Shown one piece after another: positions 45,631 to 64,000 of a stretch of 64,000 bases of DNA (within the stretch, counting starts at the first letter, position 1; every line of letters starts with the position of its first letter). The notes under the pieces were generated by a model. It saw only the letters and a list, made by a program, of their open reading frames with translations. It was not told where the DNA came from and did not search any database. The stretch is from contig NC_057863.1 of assembly GCF_019393635.1 (NCBI RefSeq), positions 622,909,791 through 622,973,790 on the forward strand, written 5' to 3'. Origin of the DNA: Dromiciops gliroides (lineage: Eukaryota > Chordata > Mammalia > Microbiotheria > Microbiotheriidae). A program made the position numbers and the translations under genes.

Positions 45631-48432
45631 GTAATATACATGTTAGCTATTATCACTATTATTAGCAGATGTGATGAAGAGACTGGAACATGGCCCACTC
45701 TGCCCTGGTCTGGGTTTGTGAGAGTCTCAGTTTGCCTTGTCCTGAATTGTCCCCTTGTCCCTCTTCTCATTCATAAGAAAGGCAACTAACTGACATTGGC
45801 TTCTGGTCTTTTTGAGAGCCACTGAGCATGGGGATGTGTATATTTGTGAGCATGTGGCGTGCTTTAACTCTTATCTTCTGATTGCTCTTGGCACCCAGGA
45901 GTTATTAAAACCTGATAGGTTTACAGTCTCATAAACCAGCTTCCTCACCTGGAACCTTTGAAAAAGTGAGGTAGGCAGCTGGAAATGGGTTTTAGCACCC
46001 TGCTGTTCTATCATTCTGTAGTTCCCAGCAACCTGACTTGACCCAAATACCTTCTGGAAAGCCAGTTTCATAGGCCTCCTATGAGGAAAGGTGTCCATGG
46101 AAACCCAGATCACACACACACACACCAGTGGTGCACACTAGAGCCTGCTAATACCAGCTCAGAGCCAATTGTTAAGGGGAAATTATGCAAATCAGGGCTT
46201 GAGTTACTGCTTTGTTGATTTCGAGACTCAAGAAAGTGATGGAGAAAATGTTCTTGATGAAACTTAAAAGTATGTTGCGGATGCATTTTTTAAAAAGAGC
46301 TGGTTGTTAAACATTTACCAGCACACCCATGCATATTAGCCCTACATGGCCTTATTTTAAATAGACTTGCAATTAAGGGAGTGGGTATCACTCATAATGC
46401 AATTTCACGTTTCCCAAGCGAGTAATTACGCATAAGACTTTGTGCAAAGATGTGTGAGCCTTGGTACCTACCTTTAAGGGATGTGTCATTGGGAAGGAGG
46501 GGAGCTGACTCCACAAATCATTTTTTTTTTTTTACTTTGTATCATGGTTTATTAAGATGTACCAAATACTATGGGAGTCACCAACAAGAATTTATTAAGT
46601 GCCTGCTATGTTCCGGGTGCTGGACTTTACAAGGAGAGGCAGAAGATCCTTCCTATTTGGATCGTGTGTCTGTGGGGAGAATGATTGGAAGGGTCCAGCC
46701 AGTGTCAGATGAAAGCTGACTCCTGGAGAGCCTGGATTGCAGTAGCTCCTACTTGTAGAAGGCTTTAAGGGTAAAGTGCTCTTCCTCAGGACAGTCTTTT
46801 GAGGTTGGACTGAAGGGTGGGAGCTGAGGCAGGTGCTGAATTCAGCACTCCCTGGAGCACTCACTCATTCCCCTTCTTCACCACTGGGCAGACAGGATAC
46901 TAGGTGGATGAGCCCCTCCCAGGGTCAGCAAGACCTCCTTTTTCAGTGCTGATCTCCCTCCTCTGCCCTGCACTTTTCCCTCAGCACTCCCAAGCAGCTT
47001 TCCCCAGAGAATATTTACTCTGACTTACCTTTCCACACCCATCTGCAGCTATTGGGAGCCCTGTCTGTATTGACTTTGTCAGATAACGCCTGTCTAGCCT
47101 CCCCGACTAACAGGAGCACGGAGGATCTTGTTTGTGGCTGCTGTGATTCTTAGAGGAGGCTTTGTACACAGTTGCTATTCAGGTATTGGATCCAAATCAC
47201 AGACTCCCAAGAGTCCGGAAGGTTTTCAGAAGTCCCCCTCTTGCGTCCGTCCCCTACCTGAGCAGAACTGTCCTCTGCCATTTTCCTAACAAGTCTTCTC
47301 CTGAGAAACTCCCTCCCTCCCTCTCCTCTCTCTGGGGCTGCTCTAATTAGGCAGTGTTTTCCTTCTGGTAGGCTGAGATCTGTCTGGGGTCACATACTTG
47401 GGCAAAAATCCTGGCTCTGAGGCACAGGGTGCCAACATTTACCATGGCTTGGTGAAGTCAACAAATCAGCGAGCGATATTAAGCAGTGGCTTTGGGCCAG
47501 GCACTGTGCCGATGGCTCTGGATACACAGACCCAAAGTCCCTTCAACGGAAGGACCTTAGCAGCAGAAGGAGAAAGTCTCCCTGTGGCTGGGCGGGTGAC
47601 CCCAGACACCATCATTCCGAGAAACAGCAGCTGTTTCTTGGAAACCAGAAGCGCCAGCTGCTTCCTTCTCAACAGATGGAACGAGTGGCCCCGAACTTCA
47701 GCGTGCCCCCTCCCTTCTTCCTCCCCCCCCCCCCACCTCCCAGCCTCCATCCCCAACCTCTAGCCCCCCCTTTCCCCAGGAGCTTTCTGCGCTTCCCCAT
47801 CCCTCCCCCTTCTCTCCTGGCCTCAGCCCCGCCCCTCCTCCTCCTGCCCCCTCCCCCTCAGGCCTGGCTTTGGCCTGGAGCTCCTCTTTTGTCACTGCTC
47901 CGCCCAGGCCAGCCCAGCCCAGCTCAGCTGGAAAGACCCAGGGCTGACTTCCCTGCTCCCTGTCCATGGCTTTCATGGCTGAGCTGCCATACATGTCACA
48001 TCACAGAGGCAGGCTCCCCTCTCACGGGCGCTGCCATTGGTCCCTGGGAAGGGGGTCCCAGGAGACTGGCAGCTTGCGGTTCTCCGTTCCACCTTCTATC
48101 AGGTAGCTAGACTGTGCAGCTTGACACTTAGCCCTCTGGGCTGTCATGCACTGTGCCTGCTTTGGGGGGAGGCTGAGGGGAGGAAAGGAAGGGCCTGTGG
48201 GTGATGGAGCCGAACTGTGAGTGAAGTTGGCCCAGAAGGCAGCTCTAGCTTCGGAGGACAGACCTGCCCACAGGGCAGGAGCAGTGGCAGCTTCCCCCTC
48301 AAATACCCTTCCTCCCAAGGGGAAGAGTCAGTTTTCCACTCTGGTGCCAGGGACTGGGTTTATCTAAGACTCGGCTGCCTGGCCATAGGTGACCTCCCCC
48401 CCACCTCCAGCTGCAGGAATCCAGCCTTGGTG

Positions 48433-58961
<10,529 letters not shown>

Positions 58962-61040
58962 GGCATGGGAAAGCTCAGGGGCCCCAGAGCCGTCCTCATT
59001 TCCCCTCTCAGCCTGGCTCCTGAGCTCCCCAGGCATCCTGGCCTCTCTCCTCTCTTCCCCTGTGTTCAAGGATTCTCCAAGTGTTTTCTTCTCCATCCCA
59101 TCCCATTCCCATCACCACCTCCCACCCCCACCGCACCCCCAGTGACGGCAGCTAGACTGGTTTCTGACCTCTGTGCTTGGATTCTGCCAGAGTCCGTGCT
59201 GCACTTGAGGCTTGTGGGATTTCCCCCACACTACAATTACGCTATTTCCCCCCTTTATTGGGGAGTAATTCCATCCTGCAACACTGTAATGGCCCTAGGC
59301 CATGCAGAACGACTGGCCATCCAGTGCTACCTTTCACTTCTCCTGGTGAGGGAGGGGACCTGAGACTGTGAACACTGGACCAGAGCACCTGCTTAGCCAG
59401 CTGGACCTTCCAAAGAAACTGTCCGCCTGTTCTCTTTCCTGGGCCGCATGCTGATGTTCAGGCCCCAAACATAACCGTGAATGCCGTGCTGTGTGTGGAG
59501 AGATGGGACTATTTGGCTAGACTCAAGGATGCTGCACTTCCAGGGTCCTTTTCCCTCAGACCTAGTTCCTGACTCAGTTTCCCCATCTGTGAAAGGAGGG
59601 GTGAGCGTGAACTCTTTTGCCTCCCTAAGCAGGAGGTAGGCAGGCAGGCAGAGCTGGGCCATCAGTGACCATGGAGGCAATTCTTGCCCTCTTCCACTGG
59701 GCCTTGCTCGAAGCCATGGCTCCATATTTACTGCCATTTTTCTTTTCTGGACTGGCCTGTGTTTAATCTGTCTAGAAAACTCCCAGTGTGGAGTCTCCCT
59801 CTTGTCTTCCTGATTCCTAGACTGGTCCTCTATCCAGTAGGTGAGCCCACCTTTCTTCCTACCGTAAGCTGCTTTGTTTCCACAGATTCCTGGTTGAAAA
59901 GAAAGCTCCTTATAGGATTTTGAGCTACTTCAGAAGTGTCCTCCATGGGGCCCCTGCCCTCCTCATCCTCTAAAGGTCATAGAGGTAGAGGGGGCAACAG
60001 GAGCCTTGAAGGCGAAGGGGTCAATGCTAGACCAAAAGGGGTCAGTCACATGGTTGCGACAGCCTTGGGCCCCTTCACTTCCTCTCTTGGTGTGAGGCCT
60101 GTCTGCCCCTATTCTTATAGGGAGCCCTTTGGCCGGCACTGGCTCACATTTGCTGCTTTTTTAAATGATGTCCTCTTCTTCCTCTACCAAGCTCAGGTTT
60201 GGCCCACTCAGTCTTTTTCCTTCCTCTCCTAAACTCTTTGTCTTGTGTGAATGAATGTCTGTACTGAGCACGTTTCCACAGTTGGTCCATCCTGCTGTCT
60301 GGCAGGTACAGGGTTAAGGGAAAGGCCTCCCTCCCTCCCTCCCTCCCTCCTCCCCACCCCCAGGCTCCCCTTCTAGAGCTGAGATCAGCTATCTTAGAGC
60401 CAGTGCTGGGTCAGCAGAAAGAAAACCTTTCGAAGGAGGGAAGGGGCATGGATGGAAGAAAACAGAAGCAGCAAAGCAGAAACAGGGGAGCCACTTTGGG
60501 CCAGGCCCCAGTTCTGCCTGTTTCCTGAAGGAGGGGGCTCCCCAAATCAGCATTGGGGGGCTTTGGTGGTCAGTTTAGACCACCAGTCTGAACAGAATCC
60601 TCCTTAAAGCATCCCCAGCCTCTGCCTAAAGACCCAGACCACAGAGGGGTCACTGCCTCTGGGCTGCTCAGTCGGTCACTTTGGGCAGTTCCTAGTTCTG
60701 CCCTCCAAGGCTCATTCCTTTTCTACATAAAAGCATTAGAAGGTAGCACTTATGTTCCCAATCCCTAAGTTTTCAGGATTTTTTACTGTAGATCATAACT
60801 TGACAAGTTTCTGGTACCCCCACCATCCTGGTCACCCTCTGGTTAAATGTCGGTCCTAAAATATGGACCTCGGAACTGAAAGACAATGCTCCAGATCCGG
60901 CCTGGAAGAGGCTGGGCTCTCCCCTCTGGCATGGACAAAACCCAGAAGAATCCTGGGAAAGGAATACTATTTTATTGTCTGTTAAGGTCAGGGTCTCTGC
61001 CCTGTGAGCTGTTTTTCATTAAAGCATTACCATGTTTGCT
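58962..61040 (+). other. MTHFR: MTHFR 3' UTR and candidate poly(A) signal
   Basis: Non-coding sequence after the TGA at 58959-58961, without SINE insertions over 2 kb, which suits an exon. ATTAAA at 61018-61023 is the first good signal; AATAAA at about 61391 is an alternative. A (CCCT)n run lies at 60329-60350. Confidence 0.6.
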
Positions 61041-61851
61041 GGCTTTTCTCTGCCTGGTCCTGTTGGGAGGAATGGGACCAGATCGGGCAGAGCTGGACTC
61101 CTTCCAGGCGAGGGGAAGAGGCAACAAAAACTGGGCAGGGCCTGCCATCCACTCCTGTGGGCTGTGACCCCTGATCACTGGCTGGCACTTCCTCTCCTGG
61201 GCACTCGGGCTCCCCAGCGCTGGTACCATCTTCCAAAGGCCTGAAACCAAGGGAGGGAGGGCAATAGGGAATGAAACCCTATCTTTAGTTACTCCTGTTC
61301 CCAGCTTCCTGCCCAGCCTCAGGGTCAGCCTGTCCATGCTGGGAGGAGGCAAGCTGTCCTTGACTTCTAGCCCCTCCCATTTAGGAAAGCTAAATAAAAA
61401 GCCCTTCCACCCCAGAGGGCAGCCAGCCAACCCAGGGCAGAAGGCATTAGCCCAGAATATCTGGAGAAAAACTGCTTAGAATGGAGCAGGCCCAGGAAGG
61501 TGTGCACGCCCTTTCTCTAGCCAGGCATCTGTTTCTTGCCTTGAATAGGACTCGTAAGGGGGGCGGGGAGGATTGTGGTCGTTGGCAGCTGTTTCTGGGA
61601 CCAGCACAGTCTTGGGTGGCGTCCAAGGAGTGCTTGAAACACAAAAGCTGCTTCTGAGCTCCCTTAACAACCTAAACAGAAGCTAATGCCCCTCTTTGGT
61701 ATGTGTAGGGGTGGGGCAGCAGGCAGCATGTCTGGAGGGGCATAGTCCTGGAGAAAATGAAGCTGGGGGCTCAGGAATGTTGTCCTACCTAGAAGCACCT
61801 ACACACTGACACTGCTCTTAGGGCTGGCACCTGGTGGTCATGGGTACCTAC

Positions 61852-63825
61852 CTGAACAAGAACACGGTCTTCTTGCAAACGCAGGGCCACCTGAAGCTGC
61901 AGCCACCGCCTCCGCCATGTCCCCCAGCCCCATTCCAGCCACCGATGCCTGACCTGTACAGGGGCAGCATGAGGTCAGGAGTGGGGGTCCACCTGGGGGC
62001 ATCACCTGGTGATGGCTGCCTTCCCCAATCCAACAGTTCTAAGGATCACAAATTGGAAAGGTCTGTGCTGGGTGAGGGGCTTCTCAGCAAGTGTAAAAGG
62101 CCCTTGGCATCCTAACAATCTAACTAATATCTTTAAAGACTGGAACTAGGTCTGGAAATAGGTTTTGCATGATCGCACATGTATGACACATCAAATTGTT
62201 TACCGCCTCAGTGAGGAGAGAGGGAAAGAAGGAAGGGAAAGAATTTAGAACTCAAAATTTTAAAAAATGAATGTTAAAAATTGTTCTTACATGCAATTGG
62301 GAAAAAATAAAATATTTTAAATAACTTGCCCACGGTCACATAGCTATTAAGTAACAAAGTAGGGATCTGAATTCAGGACTTTATTTTTTTTTTGCAGGGC
62401 AATGGGGGTTAAGTGACTTGCCCAGGGTCACACAGCTAGTAAGTGTCAAGTGTCTGAGGCCGGATTTGAACTCAGGTACTTCTGAATCCAGGGCCGGTGC
62501 TTTATCCACTGCACCACCTAGCTGCCCCCAAATAAAATATTTTAAAAGACTGGAATTAGGGCTGGCCAGCCTAAAATAGCTGACCTCTGGGCCCTTCTAA
62601 CCCATGAGACTATAACTCAATGATCCCCTCCAAACAAGGCTCACCAATATCCGTGCCAGCTGCTCTGCTCCGAGGGCATCTATCCAGCACTGCCAGACTT
62701 CTGCTAGTCTCCTTATCCTTTGCTGGTTGTGGAATCTTCGAAGCAATACCTTGTGTCTCCACCTCTGTAGGTACTTCCTCCTGTAGAGAGAGCCTTGTGT
62801 CAAGGCCCCAGGCCTATGTCAAAGTGTTGGCTTTGTTTAGTTATCTTTTGTTTTAAAGGAAGGCTCACTGGCAATGAAGTCTCTCCAGTAGGGAGAGTTG
62901 GGGGGAAAAAAAACCCAAAAGGAATCGATAAATCTTAAACAAACAAGCAAACAAACTAAAACAAGTAGTCGAACTAGGTGAGTTTTAAACGGGTAAACTT
63001 ATAAACAAGGGGCCCATCCTGGTCCTGCCACTACCTCCTGCCACTTCAATAGACAAGTTGCCTTCTCCAAGTCTATAATGATCTTTCCCAGGATAGCAAA
63101 GTTTGTGCCACTTGAAGATGGGTTGAAAGATCTGGGAATATTTAAGCCTTGAGAAGACTTAGGGGAAGGGAGAGCCATTTCCCAGCTGCTCCAGGGAGCA
63201 GAGAGCAGCAGACTTGCCCTGCCTTCTCCAGTAAGCAATGGGCAGAAGTTGCAAAGAGGTAAAAGTAGGCTGGTTGGAAGGGACATTTTCCTGACAATGA
63301 AAGCTATCCAAAAAGGGAATGAGCTATGGCTGTAAAGGTGGAAGGGACAATGGAGGCCATCAATTCTAGCCTTCTCATGATACGGGTGAAAAAAAATTGA
63401 GATTCAGGGAAGCTAAGACCTGATCTGAGGTCTCATGGGTAGCAGCAAAGGCAGAATTTGAACCAGAACCAGTCCTCTTTCCACTGCAGCACAGGGATAG
63501 GGCTCCCCTTCACTCTTTGGCCTTTAATTAAAGGCTAGGGGACCACTTTATTGTAAACAGGATCCTTAGGTACATGTTGGACTAGATGACTTCTCAAGAC
63601 CCTTCCAAGAGTAAAATTCTGAGGTTCTAGGTGACAGGCTGTTCTTACTCCAACCCTGCTCCATCCAACATCGCTGCCCTCCAGTGGTCTCTGCTCTTGG
63701 GGATCTGGATTGTCCTGGAATCGCCTTCTTCTTGTCCTCTAGTAGCCTTCCCAGGCCCCTCCTGGCTGGTCAGTTCCTTGGTTCTGCTTTGTCTTTGGGA
63801 CAATTGCAGCCAAAGCTGGAAGGAA
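61852..63825 (-). CDS. C1orf167: Partial C1orf167-like gene, three internal exons
   Basis: Three minus-strand exons with strong borders and agreeing phases: 63649-63825 (acceptor after a long pyrimidine tract, donor gga|gtaaga), 62645-62780 and 61852-61953. Joined, they read SFQLWLQLSQ..., then RKYLQRWRHKVLLRRF and LAEVWQCWID, then VRHRWLEWGWGTWRRRWLQL. The spaced Trp residues in a basic, helix-prone chain recall SFI1-type repeats. In human, C1orf167 lies next to MTHFR in convergent orientation, as here; that and the Trp-rich pattern are the reasons for the call, since I do not recall the human protein well enough to align it. The 5' part of the gene is beyond the right edge. A possible last exon (61664-61747, ctccag acceptor, 27 codons to a stop) is weak. 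Confidence 0.55.
62151..62544 (+). repeat. Retrotransposon 3' tail with nested SINE insertion
   Basis: The tail family ('ttttgcatgatcgcacatg', 'tttagaactcaaaatttt', 'cttacatgcaattggg', end 'aataaaatatttt') is bracketed by aaagactggaactagg (62135-62150) and aaagactggaattagg (62545-62560). It is itself split by a second insertion at 62322-62529. It lies in an intron of the C1orf167-like gene. Confidence 0.75.
62322..62529 (-). mobile_element. Young tRNA-derived SINE with an extra 3' segment
   Basis: The SINE proper (62395-62529, reverse) ends in an A-run, but its perfect 17-bp target repeat aaataaaatattttaaa lies at 62305-62321 and 62530-62546. About 65 bp beyond the A-run (62322-62386) therefore belong to the insertion. 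That segment looks like a second, older SINE 3' part in the same direction. Confidence 0.8.
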
Positions 63826-64000
63826 CTACAGTGGAGAGGCAAGCAGGGGGAAGAAGGTAGCAGGAAGCTCTGCTTTGGGACACCTGGGAAGAGAAGGTAA
63901 GCACAGGACAGCAATCAAGGACAAAGCACCTAGTAATCAATTCTTGCTTTGGCTCAAACTATAGAAAGTGCAGTGGGAAGGTCTAAAAAACAATTCATGG
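63826..64000. other. Right end of the window
   Basis: Pyrimidine-rich on the minus strand directly before the exon at 63649-63825, then nothing recognisable. Presumably intron of the C1orf167-like gene. Confidence 0.4.

Larger units (their letters stand above)
44252..48415. other. MTHFR: MTHFR first intron region
   Basis: It contains the minisatellite, an L2-type 3' end (about 44880-45245) split by a young SINE, and old MIR/MAR-type SINEs (45250-45630; a fragment near 46590-46660). A second G/C-rich stretch lies at 47690-47940 and could be an internal promoter, but nothing proves it. The rest shows nothing I can name. Confidence 0.5.

Noticed and set aside
61476-61690. Minus-strand frame ending in a stop, as the last exon of C1orf167
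   Set aside because: Its phase (one base after the acceptor) does not fit the preceding exon, which ends on a full codon; kept out of the gene model.

Overview
The window is a piece of a mammalian nuclear genome: spliced genes with GT-AG introns, a CpG-island promoter, L2-type LINEs and MIR-type SINEs. The organism is very probably a marsupial. About twenty young copies of a roughly 140-bp tRNA-derived SINE (beginning with a gggcagctagg-type 5' end and ending in a pure or simple A-rich tail) carry target-site duplications that are perfect or nearly so. Older SINEs and retrotransposon tails of marsupial type fill much of the introns. The abundance and youth of the SINE would suit an Australian (dasyurid-like) marsupial, but the species cannot be fixed from this window alone.

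The locus is the conserved NPPA - CLCN6 - MTHFR - C1orf167 neighbourhood (human 1p36.22), inverted relative to the human reference. From left to right: 1-3.5 kb is intergenic, with an RPS20 processed pseudogene split by a SINE; 3.5-5.4 kb is NPPA (plus strand, three exons, cardiac promoter elements and a conserved 3' end); 5.4-7.9 kb is intergenic; 7.9-43.84 kb is CLCN6 (minus strand, 23 coding exons, 870 codons, long 3' UTR); 43.5-44.3 kb is a CpG-rich bidirectional promoter; 44.0-61 kb is MTHFR (plus strand, 11 coding exons, 642 codons, about 2 kb of 3' UTR); 61.8-63.8 kb holds three phase-compatible minus-strand exons that look like the 3' part of C1orf167.

The coding models are complete: exon phases agree at every junction, and the catalytic or functional residues of ClC-6 (Ser157, gating Glu200, proton Glu267) and of MTHFR (the Ala equivalent to human 222 and the Glu equivalent to human 429) are kept. 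NPPA encodes the atrial natriuretic hormone, CLCN6 a late-endosomal chloride/proton exchanger, and MTHFR the folate-cycle reductase. CLCN6 and MTHFR share a promoter with three CACGTG boxes and two YY1-type sites.

The most striking observation is a solo LTR in CLCN6 (19138-19806). Its 4-bp target duplication is exactly the last four intron bases before coding exon 14. The exon is now spliced, if correctly, from an acceptor whose pyrimidine tract and branch region come from the LTR, while the original acceptor is stranded about 670 bp away. Other points of interest are an altered ANP peptide (one extra Ser, Leu for Met, and a C-terminal Phe for Tyr), a two-codon shift of the MTHFR start, and several nested or repeated retrotransposon insertions.
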